Below are positions 17,517 to 26,366 of a stretch of DNA of 64,000 bases, piece by piece. Origin of the DNA: Peptoniphilus phoceensis. Lineage in GTDB: Bacteria > Bacillota > Clostridia > Tissierellales > Peptoniphilaceae. The stretch lies in NCBI RefSeq assembly GCF_001517665.2, contig NZ_LN999809.1, forward strand, positions 608,501 through 672,500, given 5' to 3'. A model generated the notes under the pieces. The model was not told the DNA's origin. It saw nothing but the letters and a program-made list of their open reading frames with translations, and searched no databases. The translations under genes were made by a program, and so were the position numbers. The stretch's first letter is position 1, and the number at the start of each line of letters is the position of its first letter.

Positions 17517-18068
17517 TTATAATCCCAATAATTTCATCAAATTTTCCTTATCTTTTAAATACTCTTTTTCATCCTTAATTCTTTCTTCCATTTCTTTTTT
17601 TACATTCACTTTTACTTCTTCAGAAAGATTTTTTTCAGCAAAGGGATATACAGTTTGATTTTCTTTTTTTGCATGGTCCCTTAAAAGTTCAACATAAGAC
17701 ATGGCATTTGTTAAAATGTGAAGTTTTGCAAGATCAGAAGAAGACTCTTCGTATAGATTTAAATTATTTTCAAGCTCCATTACATATCCTCTTGCCATTT
17801 GATGCTCCACAAGCATTCCAGACCTAACAACTTTTTCTGCTATAGGTCCTAGATTTTCAAGCATTGCCTTAAATAAAATATCTTCCTCTTTTTTATGATG
17901 AAGTCCATCAGCATATTTTCTAATAAATAATATAGCATTTCTAAAAAATTTTATATCAAGATTGCCATCTAAAATTTCTAAACATTTTTCTTCCATTTTG
18001 TCACAAAAGTTAATAATTTCTCTGTGCTCTTCTTCTAAATAATCTATGGTACTTTTTAAAGAATCCAC
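17517..18068 (-). CDS. Hemerythrin-domain protein
   Basis: About 183 residues. Four-helix hemerythrin-like iron site residues are visible: EEEHREI near residue 15, GLHHKKEEDILF, LVEHQMARGY and LLRDHAKKENQTVYPF. Such proteins bind a diiron centre and handle oxygen, nitric oxide or iron in anaerobes. The preferred start is the GTG at 18068, seven bases after GGAAG; the longer TTG start would overlap the upstream gene. It follows the gene ending at 18073 with almost no gap, so the two are probably one transcript. Confidence 0.85.
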   Translation of the reverse strand: MDSLKSTIDYLEEEHREIINFCDKMEEKCLEILDGNLDIKFFRNAILFIRKYADGLHHKKEEDILFKAMLENLGPIAEKVVRSGMLVEHQMARGYVMELENNLNLYEESSSDLAKLHILTNAMSYVELLRDHAKKENQTVYPFAEKNLSEEVKVNVKKEMEERIKDEKEYLKDKENLMKLLGL

Positions 18069-18072
18069 TATA

Positions 18073-18654
18073 TCACTTCCCAATTACATAATTTTCGTCT
18101 ATCTTTTTATATTTTAAATTAGACTTTTCTAAACTTCCAGCTATAAAACTGTCTCTAAGATTCCAGTAAATTTTTGGATCTAGGTATTTTTCCCAAATTT
18201 CTTTGTGGACATCTCTTGCTATATTAAAAATAACTTCATCATCTTCATTTTTTAGAATCATAAGGGCATGATCACAAGGCATGCCATCTAAAAATTTTGA
18301 ACTAATAAAATTAAAGACTTGGCTTGGAGAGTTTCCGGCTTCATAAGATTTACCAATTTCATAAAATTTATCTTCTAAATCTTTTATGGTAAAATCTTTT
18401 AATAAATATAAAACAGTTTTTGCAAGCCTATTTTCACTTCTCTTAACCCTTTCATCTAGCCATCCGTGAATGTTACTTTCGTCAATTATATCCTTTAGAT
18501 CTCCCTTTTCTATTAAAAATTTTGCATCTAATTCTTTTTTTAAACTATTTTTTTCATCTTCATCTAAAAGATTTAATAAATCTTCTAAAATATTCTCTTG
18601 AAACATAATTTTATCGTACATCATATAGTGAATATATCCTAAAAATAAACTCAT
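18073..18654 (-). CDS. Unrecognised protein coupled to hemerythrin
   Basis: 193 residues, soluble and mostly helical by eye. Possible signature stretches are FLDGMPCDHALMIL (around residue 122) and YWNLRDSFIAGSLEKSNLKY near the C-terminus; there is a single cysteine. No family was recognised. The ribosome binding site GAGGG sits five bases before the ATG. Its stop lies four bases before the hemerythrin start, which suggests a shared role in oxygen or nitric-oxide response, but that is inference. Confidence 0.62.
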   Translation of the reverse strand: MSLFLGYIHYMMYDKIMFQENILEDLLNLLDEDEKNSLKKELDAKFLIEKGDLKDIIDESNIHGWLDERVKRSENRLAKTVLYLLKDFTIKDLEDKFYEIGKSYEAGNSPSQVFNFISSKFLDGMPCDHALMILKNEDDEVIFNIARDVHKEIWEKYLDPKIYWNLRDSFIAGSLEKSNLKYKKIDENYVIGK

Positions 18655-18849
18655 CTTATCCCTCTTTTCTATTAAAATTTTAACATTAAATTACAAAAAA
18701 CAATGTGACAAATATCACACTTTACTTTTATTTAAATTAAAACTAATAGAAAACCCTCTTAACAAAATCTTGTAAAGAGAGTTTTTTCAAATTTATATAA
18801 TTAAAAATTACAAAAATAAATTATCTCAAATATTAAAAACAATAAAATA
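18655..18849. other. Non-coding stretch between the hemerythrin operon and the IS element
   Basis: This stretch should hold the promoter of the hemerythrin operon, which reads leftward. An imperfect hairpin with the arms CCTCTT and AAGAGAG and a T-run lies near 18750-18788. I see no coding sequence or other clear signal. Confidence 0.45.
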
Positions 18850-19540
18850 AAAATCCACCGGCGTAGCCGGTGGTTTTGCTTTTGCGGTCCAAAGGACCTT
18901 TTTTGCTAGCTGCGTCTCAAGGACGCTTGTGGTTTACCACTTGCAATTACTACTAGCTAACCCCTAAAGGGGTCTGTGTTGTCCATTGTTATCTGACCAC
19001 TTAATTCATCCTCTTTAAGTTGGTTATGAATATACTCTTTTATTGCTTTTGTATTTTTTCCTGCTGTATCTACATAGTATCCTCGGCACCAAAATTGCCT
19101 TCCTCTGTATTTGTATTTTAAGCTACCCCACTTATCGTATATCATAATACTGCTTTTGCCTTTTAAAAATCCCATAAAACTAGATATACTCAATTTTGGT
19201 GGTATTTCTAACAACATGTGCACGTGATCTGGACAAACTTCTGCTTCTATTATGTTAACTCCTTTCCAGTTGCAAAGCTCTCTTAATATTGCACCTATTT
19301 CTAATCTTTTGCTTCCGTAAAATACTTTTCTTCTATATTTCGGAGCGAACACTACATGATATTTACAATTCCATTTTGTATGTGATAGACTATGTGTATG
19401 ATTTAAATTCATAAAAAACCTCCTGTTATTTTTGTGTTCTGGTAAACCACAATTTATTTTAACATGGAGGTCTTTTTTTATTAGTTTTTCATCGCTAAAG
19501 CTAAATTGAACCCCTGGTCTAACCAGGGGTATTCTAATTA
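18850..19540 (-). mobile_element. IS200-type insertion sequence (single tnpA)
   Basis: The element holds one Y1-transposase gene framed by subterminal hairpins rather than inverted repeats, as in IS200/IS605. One end has CCACCGGC/GCCGGTGG (18855-18873), then smaller stems GGTCC/GGACC and GCGTC/GACGC. The other end has CCCCTGGT/ACCAGGGG (19511-19529). It sits just downstream of the rpmF terminator. Exact ends cannot be fixed without an empty site; about 690 bp is typical for the group. Confidence 0.82.
18957..19412 (-). CDS. tnpA: IS200/IS605-family Y1 transposase TnpA
   Basis: 151 residues, the normal length. The HUH metal motif is intact (PDHVHMLLEIPP) and the catalytic tyrosine lies in IKEYIHNQL. 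Other family marks are KYHVVFAPKYRRK and RGRQFWCRGYYVDTAG. The ATG at 19412 follows AGGAGG; the longer open frame runs through the IS end and is ignored. TnpA cuts and rejoins single-stranded DNA during replication. It looks complete and may be active. Confidence 0.93.
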   Translation of the reverse strand: MNLNHTHSLSHTKWNCKYHVVFAPKYRRKVFYGSKRLEIGAILRELCNWKGVNIIEAEVCPDHVHMLLEIPPKLSISSFMGFLKGKSSIMIYDKWGSLKYKYRGRQFWCRGYYVDTAGKNTKAIKEYIHNQLKEDELSGQITMDNTDPFRG

Positions 19541-19546
19541 CAAAAA

Positions 19547-19569
19547 AGCGAGACCTAAGTCTCACTTTA
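19547..19569 (-). terminator. Terminator after rpmF
   Basis: On the minus strand AAGTGAGAC and GTCTCGCTT (one G-T pair) with loop TTAG lead into a T-run. Confidence 0.7.
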
Positions 19570-19752
19570 TTATTCAGCTTCTGCAATAATTTCTTTGCCT
19601 GCATAGTGTCCACAAGAAGGACAAACTCTATGAGGTAATTTCATTTCATGGCAGTTAGGACATTCAACTACTGTTGCTTTATTTAATCTATAAGAAGATG
19701 CTCTTCTCTTGTTTTTTCTTTGTTTTGAAGTTTTTCTCTTAGGTACGGCCAT
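19570..19752 (-). CDS. rpmF: 50S ribosomal protein L32
   Basis: 60 residues beginning [18 protein letters not shown], the invariant L32 start. Two CxxC pairs ([18 protein letters not shown]) form the zinc-binding form of L32. It follows the DUF177 gene with a two-base gap, the standard partner arrangement in bacteria. Confidence 0.97.
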   Translation of the reverse strand: MAVPKRKTSKQRKNKRRASSYRLNKATVVECPNCHEMKLPHRVCPSCGHYAGKEIIAEAE

Positions 19753-19754
19753 TT

Positions 19755-20285
19755 CTACACCTCCTCATCTTTAAATAAATCTAATAACTTCCCAAATCTT
19801 GGGTCCACAACTTCTTCTACTTCTTCTTCCACACAATCACAAGGTCCATCATTTAAATTTTTGCCACAATGTGGACAAAGTCCCTTGCAATCTTCACTAC
19901 ATAAATTTTTTCCATTTATGGAAGTGATAATTTGTGAAAAAATAATTTCTGAAAGGTTTATGGAATCATCTTTAATTTCAAAGTACTCATCTACAGAATT
20001 TTCATCATATAGACTCGGATCTTTAAAATTGTAAGCAATGTAACTTGTCTCTTTTTCTTTTACAAATTCCTTGAGACATCGGTCACAAATCGCCTTAAAT
20101 TTGTAGGAAATATTGAGACAAAGTTCTAATTCCCCTGTCAAATCATGAATATATCCACTGTACTCTACAGGATAGATGAGATTGAGATCTTCTAAATTCA
20201 AATCTGTATCATTATCTTCTAGAATACCATCAAAGTCTAATCTGATATCATCAGAAGACAAAAAAGTAAAAAGATCTAATTTCAT
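19755..20285 (-). CDS. DUF177/YceD-family protein
   Basis: 176 residues. The YceD core is visible: [17 protein letters not shown], then a strand-rich middle and [33 protein letters not shown] near the C-terminus, giving cysteine clusters likely to bind zinc. YceD proteins sit next to rpmF and influence 23S rRNA accumulation in E. coli and plants; the exact role is unresolved. Spacing and order with rpmF support the call. Confidence 0.92.
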   Translation of the reverse strand: MKLDLFTFLSSDDIRLDFDGILEDNDTDLNLEDLNLIYPVEYSGYIHDLTGELELCLNISYKFKAICDRCLKEFVKEKETSYIAYNFKDPSLYDENSVDEYFEIKDDSINLSEIIFSQIITSINGKNLCSEDCKGLCPHCGKNLNDGPCDCVEEEVEEVVDPRFGKLLDLFKDEEV

Positions 20286-20356
20286 ATACTCACCTCAAAA
20301 ATACATACAAATTATTATAACTTTTAAAATTTAAATTGTCAATACTATATAGAAAA

Positions 20357-21553
20357 TTATGCTTCAACAAGTTCCTTAGTATCTCTTGCAATCATAAGCT
20401 CTTCGTTAGTTGGAATAACAAAAACTTTGATAGCAGAATCGTCAGAAGAAATAAGTTTATCTTCTCCTCTTACGTTGTTTCTTTCAGGGTCTAATTTAAT
20501 TCCTAAAGATTTTAATCCAGCAACTATTGATTCTCTCATTTCAATAGAGTTTTCACCAACACCAGCTGTAAATACAATTGCATCAACATGATCAAGTTCT
20601 GTCATGTAAGAACCAATATATCCACGAACTCTTTTTTCAAAGATATCAAGTGCAAGTTTTGCTCTCTTGTTTCCTTTATCTCTTGCTTCTTCAATGTCTC
20701 TGAAGTCACTTGATACTCCAGAAATTCCTAGTACGCCTGACTTTTTATTGATAAGAGTGTTAATTTCTTCAGTAGAAAGATTTTCTTTATCCATAATGAA
20801 TGGAAGAATAGCTGGGTCTAAATCACCACATCTTGTACCCATTGCAAGTCCTTCAAGTGGTGTGAAGCCCATTGATGTATCAATAGATTTACCATTTTCA
20901 ACTGCACAGATACTTGAACCATTTCCTAGGTGACAAGTGATTAGGTTAACTTCATTTACATCTTTACCTAGCATTTCTGCTGCCTTATTTGTAATGTATT
21001 TGTGAGAAGTTCCGTGGAAACCAAATCTTCTAATTTTATATTTTTCATAATATTCATATGGAAGAGCATAGATGTAGCTTTCTTCTGGCATAGTTTGGTG
21101 GAAAGCTGTATCAAATACTGCAACTTGTTTAACATCTGGAAGAAGTCTTTGACAAGCCTTTATTCCCATAATATTTGGTGGGTTGTGAAGAGGAGCTATT
21201 TCAACATTATCTTCAATTCCCTTTAAAACTTTATCATCAATAATAACGGATTTAGCAAAATCTTCGCCACCGTGTACAACTCTGTGACCTACTGCATCAA
21301 TTTCATCAAGAGATTTTATTGCACCGTATTCTTCATTTGTTAGGGATTCCATTACAAGTTCAAGAGCTCTCTTGTGGTCTTGCATTGGTGTTTCAATAGT
21401 TTTCTTTTCCTTACCTATTGTTTCGTGTTTAATTCTTGAACCTTCAATTCCGATTCTTTCAACTAAACCCTTTGCCATAACATCTTCAGTTTCCATATCA
21501 ATAAGTTGATATTTAAGAGAAGATGATCCGCAATTAATAACTAATATCTTCAT
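20357..21553 (-). CDS. ackA: Acetate kinase
   Basis: 398 residues. Hallmarks are [17 protein letters not shown] at the start, [40 protein letters not shown] and FTAGVGENS. It converts acetyl phosphate and ADP to acetate and ATP, the last energy-yielding step of acetate fermentation. No pta is adjacent. It is divergent from tmcAL with a shared intergenic region. Confidence 0.98.
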   Translation of the reverse strand: MKILVINCGSSSLKYQLIDMETEDVMAKGLVERIGIEGSRIKHETIGKEKKTIETPMQDHKRALELVMESLTNEEYGAIKSLDEIDAVGHRVVHGGEDFAKSVIIDDKVLKGIEDNVEIAPLHNPPNIMGIKACQRLLPDVKQVAVFDTAFHQTMPEESYIYALPYEYYEKYKIRRFGFHGTSHKYITNKAAEMLGKDVNEVNLITCHLGNGSSICAVENGKSIDTSMGFTPLEGLAMGTRCGDLDPAILPFIMDKENLSTEEINTLINKKSGVLGISGVSSDFRDIEEARDKGNKRAKLALDIFEKRVRGYIGSYMTELDHVDAIVFTAGVGENSIEMRESIVAGLKSLGIKLDPERNNVRGEDKLISSDDSAIKVFVIPTNEELMIARDTKELVEA

Positions 21554-21607
21554 ATTTCCTCCTCGTGTTTTTTAAATTTATTAAATATAGTATAATAACT
21601 AATAATT

Positions 21608-21636
21608 AGTTTATAACAGTTGTAGCCATTAGTCAA
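21608..21636 (-). promoter_or_regulatory. Candidate ackA promoter
   Basis: On the minus strand TTGACT and TAAACT are 17 bases apart, about 55 bases before the ackA start. The palindrome AACTAATAATTAGTT overlaps the -10 side. Confidence 0.45.
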
Positions 21637-21654
21637 TAATTGGAGATTTAAAAT

Positions 21655-22797
21655 ATGAAAATTGCTTCTATAATAGCCGAGTATAACCCCTTCCACAAGG
21701 GACACGCTTATCAAATTAATAAAATAAAAAAGGACTATACAGACTTTATTGTCGTCCTAATGTCTGGAAATTTTGTCCAAAGGGGCGAACCTGCTATTAT
21801 AGATAAATACAAGAGGGCAAAAATAGCAGTGGATAATGGTGCAAGCCTTGTATTAGAATTGCCTTTACTTTATTCTACATCTAATGCAGAAATTTTTTCA
21901 TTAGGGGCAACAATTATTTTAAATTCTATGGGCATAATTGATAGACTTTACTTTGGCAGTGAAAATGACGCATCCACTTTAAAAAATTTATCAGAAAAAA
22001 TCTATAAAAATTTGGATGATGAAAAGATAAAAAAATTTTTAGCAGAGGGAAATTCATATATAAAATCCCGTGAACTTGCCATGGATTTTTTAAGTCAAGA
22101 AGAAAAAGAAATAATAAAAAAACCAAATAACATATTAGGACTTGAATACTTAAATAGTCTTGCAAAATTAGATTCAAAAATCGAAGCTCACTCAATAAAA
22201 AGAAAAAATGTAAATCACGACGATGGCTTTTCCCTCGGTGACTTTGCATCAGCATCTCACATAAGAAGACTTGCTTATGAGGGAGAAGATGTCAGCAAAT
22301 TTATTCCTGATTATAAATTAGTCCCAGAAAATAATCTAGAAAATTATTTTGAAATTTTTAAATACAAGATGATTTCTGAAAAAATAAACTTCAATGAATA
22401 TTTTGACTATGAAGAAGGACTTGAAAATAGACTTTTAGAAAACATCGATGCTAAAAACTTTGAAGAATTTATAGAAAAAGTTCATTCCAAAAGACACAGC
22501 AGATCTAGAATTAAAAGACTTGTAATTGAAATTATATTGGATATAAAAAAAGACCTAATAAAAAATTCTTTAAAAGAACCCTACACAAGAGTCCTTGCTT
22601 GTGACGAAAGAGGCATTGAAATTTTTAAAAAATCAAAAAATAAAAATAAAATTTATTCATTTAAATCCTTTTACGACAGCTCAACTGGCATCACAAAAGA
22701 AATGCTTGATAAGGAAATTTTGGCAAGCGATCTTTATAACATAAAATCTGGAAAAATAAAAACAGACTTTACCACTGAAGTCTACAAAAATTTATAA
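21655..22797 (+). CDS. tmcAL: tRNA(Met) cytidine acetate ligase
   Basis: 380 residues, formerly YlbM. The nucleotidyltransferase motif is clear: IIAEYNPFHKGHAYQI (HxGH-type) with VVLMSGNFVQRGEPAI, then ELPLLYSTSNAEIFS and LYFGSEN. TmcAL uses ATP and free acetate to acetylate the wobble cytidine of elongator tRNA-Met. Its position back-to-back with acetate kinase is common in Firmicutes and fits acetate as substrate. The C-terminal region is divergent but complete. Confidence 0.93.
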   Translation: MKIASIIAEYNPFHKGHAYQINKIKKDYTDFIVVLMSGNFVQRGEPAIIDKYKRAKIAVDNGASLVLELPLLYSTSNAEIFSLGATIILNSMGIIDRLYFGSENDASTLKNLSEKIYKNLDDEKIKKFLAEGNSYIKSRELAMDFLSQEEKEIIKKPNNILGLEYLNSLAKLDSKIEAHSIKRKNVNHDDGFSLGDFASASHIRRLAYEGEDVSKFIPDYKLVPENNLENYFEIFKYKMISEKINFNEYFDYEEGLENRLLENIDAKNFEEFIEKVHSKRHSRSRIKRLVIEIILDIKKDLIKNSLKEPYTRVLACDERGIEIFKKSKNKNKIYSFKSFYDSSTGITKEMLDKEILASDLYNIKSGKIKTDFTTEVYKNL

Positions 22798-22834
22798 ATT
22801 TTTAAAAATCAACGTTTTAATAAAAGACAAAAAG

Positions 22835-22887
22835 AAACTCTCATCCTAGGAAATCCTAAAATAGAAATCCTAGAATGAGAGTTTTTT
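22835..22887. terminator. Bidirectional terminator after tmcAL
   Basis: Long arms read AAACTCTCAT..CCTAGGA and TCCTAG..ATGAGAGTTT, followed by TTTTTT. It separates tmcAL from the convergent membrane protein gene. Confidence 0.85.
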
Positions 22888-22888
22888 A

Positions 22889-23641
22889 TTAGTCTTTGGT
22901 TTTACTTATTGCTTCTTCATAAATATTTTTAAATTTCTTTAGGTCCCTATTCCTTACAACATCTTCTGGAACATCGTAGACTCCAAGAGAATTTTGCCAT
23001 GACTCAGCTTCACCATCAGGTTTTTTATTTTCCTCTGGAATTAAAATAACAGAATATTTAGTGACCTTTAAAGAAGTCTTGTCCAAAATTTTTTGTGAAT
23101 CGCAAAGAACATCTAAGCACTCTTCAAGATTTGGATTTTTTGAAAAACCAACAACTTCTGCACTCACTTCTTCCTTAAAATTATCAAAATCAAATTCTTG
23201 ATCTAAGACTAAGTCTTCTCTAGGGACATCCTCAACTGTGTTTAAAGAAATATCATAAGGAAAATTATACTTTTTCTGAATAGTAGCCCCATATTCCCTT
23301 AACTCATCTAACAATCTAATCTTGGTATTAAATAAAATAGAATCGTAAGTATCTTGTTTCAACTTACCAAAGCTATCAAAGCCCAAGATAAATTTAGTAT
23401 CCTTACTTTTTTTGCTGCTAAGCCTTACAGTGTAGTAGCCATCCTTAAAATTATAAAAGGTCTCATCACGCTTTAAGTCCAGATCCTTGTAGTGGGTCTT
23501 TATATATTTATCAGCAGACTTTTCCGCTATTAGCCTAGAAATAGGATTTCCAAATATGGCAAAATAAAAAAATAAAAAAATTATAGCAAAAACAATACCA
23601 AGTCCTATAAAAAATTTTTTGAAATTAAATTTCTTCTTCAT
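22889..23641 (-). CDS. Membrane-anchored YfjL-like protein
   Basis: About 250 residues. One N-terminal transmembrane segment (FFIGLGIVFAIIFLFFYFAIF) is followed by an extracytoplasmic part with AEKSADKYIKTHYKDLDL and YNFKDGYYTVRLSS, a pattern seen in YfjL-like and DUF3139-like Firmicute proteins. Two cysteines (LEECLDVLCDS) could form a disulphide. The function is unknown. The ATG at 23641 is preferred, with GGAG nine bases upstream; the TTG three codons earlier is too close to that site. Confidence 0.6.
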   Translation of the reverse strand: MKKKFNFKKFFIGLGIVFAIIFLFFYFAIFGNPISRLIAEKSADKYIKTHYKDLDLKRDETFYNFKDGYYTVRLSSKKSKDTKFILGFDSFGKLKQDTYDSILFNTKIRLLDELREYGATIQKKYNFPYDISLNTVEDVPREDLVLDQEFDFDNFKEEVSAEVVGFSKNPNLEECLDVLCDSQKILDKTSLKVTKYSVILIPEENKKPDGEAESWQNSLGVYDVPEDVVRNRDLKKFKNIYEEAISKTKD

Positions 23642-23686
23642 AGTCACCAACTCCAGCTTTTATTTGTGTAGATTATAACACAAAAA

Positions 23687-23708
23687 AACTCGAGCCACGC
23701 CCGAGTTT
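23687..23708 (-). terminator. Terminator after the DUF262 gene
   Basis: On the minus strand AAACTCG...CGAGTTT is followed by further T residues, just downstream of the stop at 23715. Confidence 0.75.
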
Positions 23709-23714
23709 ATAATT

Positions 23715-26270
23715 TTATTTATTATATTGACTATTAAATTCTCTAAGTCTTGGAACAAATTCCTTATAAAAAGCATCGCTCATTTCTGCGTGGAATTTTG
23801 CAATTTTTTCCCAATTTGACTTGTCTTTTGAGTTTATGTTTTCTATAGCTACTTCAATAGTAGAAACTTTTTTATCATCTAATCTATTCCAATAAAGTTT
23901 TAAACCTAAACTATTTTCTATATTTTCTTTATATTTATATAGATAATCAAAAGCTGCCTTATTTGTTTCCTTGTCAGGCTTATTTAATGTCATCGAAACT
24001 TTGGCAGATTTCATATAAAAATAGCAAGAAATATAAAATCTGCGTATTCCTATTGAACCTACTATCCATGAACCCTTTGATCTTGTGTTGTTCTTAAAAG
24101 AATCATTATCTATATTTTCTTCTTTTATTATAGGAATAGCATAGTTCCAATATTCTTCTCTTATATTTTCTGGAGTCCTATCAAAATTATCAGAGTCTTC
24201 AAAATAAAAAATTAAATTATCAGGATCTTCTTCATATAATTCAAAAAGTTTACTTAATATTTTAATTTTTGTATTTGTATTATTATTTGTAGAAACAAAA
24301 ATATTCTCATCTATTTTTTCAAAACTTCGCAAGTCATTAGAAGTTGTAAAGAAATTAAGTCCTAATACATCCCTTGGCTCTTCTCTGACTAAATTAATTA
24401 ATTGAGACTTATCTTCTTCATGCAAGATTTTTATTATAAAAGTAAAGGTTTCTGACCAGTTTCTAAAAGATGACTCTTCTCCCCTGAAGTTAATTTTTAG
24501 AATCTTCTTTCCCTTTAAGTCGTAATCATCATCAGCTAAAGAAATATATTCAAGGTCTTCCCTTTGTAATTCAAATTTCGTAGTAGGATACTTCCAAATC
24601 TCATAAACTGAAAGATCAAGAAGATCTTTGTGTCTCTTTTCTATTTCCTCTTCTCCCCAAGAATCTAATAATGCCAAATCTTGGTTCATCCTAATTCCGC
24701 TTTTTTTAAAACCATGCTTTCCATCTCTCTTTTTCTCAAAAGAAGAATTTCCCATATCAGAATTATATCCAGTTATAGTAAGATTACCTAGCTTGTGAAT
24801 CCACTTTTCATGAATTTCTTCAGCGTTATCTCCCAACTCTTCATACCAATCATCATTTAATTTTTGCGGCATAACATGTTCAATGCTATAAGTTCCTTCA
24901 TCTAAATGATTGTAAATATCTCTGGTTTCCACAGTATTATAGTTTTCAATTTTATTAAATAAATAATTTTTAAACCTTCCACGCATTAAATAAATTTCTT
25001 TGTTATTTAAATTTTCATAAAATTCCTCATCTTTAGGAAATCTACCAGAATCTCTCCTTTGAGTAAGATTATATTTCAATTTTTCAACATAATTTTCAGT
25101 AGTGCCATCATACCTGACAATATCTTTATTTAAATTGAGAAAAATTTTGCTTAAAGCATTACTTGCAACTCCACAAATATTTCTTCTAAATAAATAGATT
25201 TCAATAGTATTAAAAATTCCAATTAAATCATCAAGACTTAGCATGCTTTCATCATTTAGGCTAAAAACTTCCATAAAGAAAGGTTCTGTTACACTTATTT
25301 CCATCTTCTTTAAATTAAACATGGAAGAATCTAGGTCTTTATTTTTAAATCCGCTTTCACCATCAAGTAGCTTTTTATAGAATTTAGAGTATTTAAGCAT
25401 ATCTTCTAGCAAAGTTTCCAAAGATTCGCTATGTCTATTTACATAATCTTTAAACTCAAAATAAACTTTAGACATAGTGGGCATGGAAAAAGTTTTAATA
25501 CTCAAGTAATTTCTTACAAAATTATCTATTCTTTTATTAGTAAAATCTTCAATTTTTATCCAATACTTTTCAAAATATTTATTTTGCTTTTCTAAAGGCA
25601 GATTCATGAGAATAAAATTCCTTATCTTATCACCTTCACTGAGAGCAAGACCCGTTGAATTTAAACTTTCAAATATAAGTTGAGCATCGTCGCCCTTCTC
25701 TAAAGTAATAGAGATAACTTGAAGTCTTTGAATAGCAGAATAAATTTCATCGATAATATGAGAATCCTTTTTTAATCTCTCATAAAAATATTTATAATTA
25801 ATAGTCAAATTTGAATTTTCTATATACTCGTCTTCTTCTCCAAAAATTAAATAATGAAGTGCCTTCCTATCTCTCTTAACAGGGATTAATTTTACTTTGT
25901 CATCTTCCTTAGCCCACTTGGAAATAATAAATCTTTCCATTATTTGCTCATTTAAATCCACTTCATTAGAATAAGCTTCGCCTTTCTCAACTAACTTGGC
26001 AATAGCTAAAAGAAGAAGAGTTACAGTAGTTAGTCTCTGTTGCCCATCAATAATATGATATTCAGTAATAGACCCAGCACCAACAACATCAGAAACAATA
26101 CTTCCAAAAAAGTGATTACCTTCCTTATCTTTTGCGAGTCTTAATAAATCATTATAAAGTTGTTTGCAGTTTTCAATCTTCCAATCATATCTTCTTTGAT
26201 AAACAGGAATAATATACCTGTGGTTAGGACCCTCCATGTAAGAATATAATTGGATGCCATCACCCTTCAT
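23715..26270 (-). CDS. GmrSD/BrxU-like defence nuclease (DUF262-DUF1524)
   Basis: 851 residues. An N-terminal DUF262 domain has IPVYQRRYDWK and IIDGQQRLTTVTLLLLAIAK, the latter the family nucleotide-binding motif. A DUF1524 HNH-type domain near 465-525 has YSIEHVMPQKLNDDW and HKLGNLTITGYNSDMGN. The last 150 residues resemble DUF4268 (RFYISCYFYMKSAKV, then EKIAKFHAEMSDAFY). Single-chain proteins of this build act as type IV enzymes that cut modified DNA using NTP. It lies next to, and is transcribed with the same orientation as, a type I restriction system, but a hairpin separates them. The ribosome binding site GGAGGAG is strong. Confidence 0.85.
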   Translation of the reverse strand: MKGDGIQLYSYMEGPNHRYIIPVYQRRYDWKIENCKQLYNDLLRLAKDKEGNHFFGSIVSDVVGAGSITEYHIIDGQQRLTTVTLLLLAIAKLVEKGEAYSNEVDLNEQIMERFIISKWAKEDDKVKLIPVKRDRKALHYLIFGEEDEYIENSNLTINYKYFYERLKKDSHIIDEIYSAIQRLQVISITLEKGDDAQLIFESLNSTGLALSEGDKIRNFILMNLPLEKQNKYFEKYWIKIEDFTNKRIDNFVRNYLSIKTFSMPTMSKVYFEFKDYVNRHSESLETLLEDMLKYSKFYKKLLDGESGFKNKDLDSSMFNLKKMEISVTEPFFMEVFSLNDESMLSLDDLIGIFNTIEIYLFRRNICGVASNALSKIFLNLNKDIVRYDGTTENYVEKLKYNLTQRRDSGRFPKDEEFYENLNNKEIYLMRGRFKNYLFNKIENYNTVETRDIYNHLDEGTYSIEHVMPQKLNDDWYEELGDNAEEIHEKWIHKLGNLTITGYNSDMGNSSFEKKRDGKHGFKKSGIRMNQDLALLDSWGEEEIEKRHKDLLDLSVYEIWKYPTTKFELQREDLEYISLADDDYDLKGKKILKINFRGEESSFRNWSETFTFIIKILHEEDKSQLINLVREEPRDVLGLNFFTTSNDLRSFEKIDENIFVSTNNNTNTKIKILSKLFELYEEDPDNLIFYFEDSDNFDRTPENIREEYWNYAIPIIKEENIDNDSFKNNTRSKGSWIVGSIGIRRFYISCYFYMKSAKVSMTLNKPDKETNKAAFDYLYKYKENIENSLGLKLYWNRLDDKKVSTIEVAIENINSKDKSNWEKIAKFHAEMSDAFYKEFVPRLREFNSQYNK

Positions 26271-26290
26271 TAGCTCCTCCAGTTTCTATA

Positions 26291-26328
26291 TTATTAATTA
26301 CATTTTATTATTTATTAATTACATTTTA
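26291..26328. repeat. Two 17-bp direct repeats, 21-bp period
   Basis: TTATTAATTACATTTTA occurs at 26291-26307 and again at 26312-26328, exactly two helical turns apart. It is upstream of the DUF262 gene, whose start is at 26270. This may be an operator or a promoter duplication. Confidence 0.7.
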
Positions 26329-26337
26329 ACATATAAA

Positions 26338-26360
26338 AAAGGAGCTCATGGCTCCTTCTT
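26338..26360 (-). terminator. Terminator after hsdR
   Basis: AAGGAGC and GCTCCTT enclose a short loop; on the minus strand it is followed by a T-run. It separates hsdR from the DUF262 gene. Confidence 0.75.
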
Positions 26361-26366
26361 ATATAA

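Noticed and set aside
18850..18960. Series of short hairpins that could suggest a CRISPR or RNA gene
   Set aside because: They are the structured end of the IS200-type element; there is no regular repeat-spacer pattern.
19413..19613. Longer N-terminus of the IS200 transposase
   Set aside because: The extension reads through the IS end and the rpmF terminator; the family start is MNLNHTHSLSH after AGGAGG.
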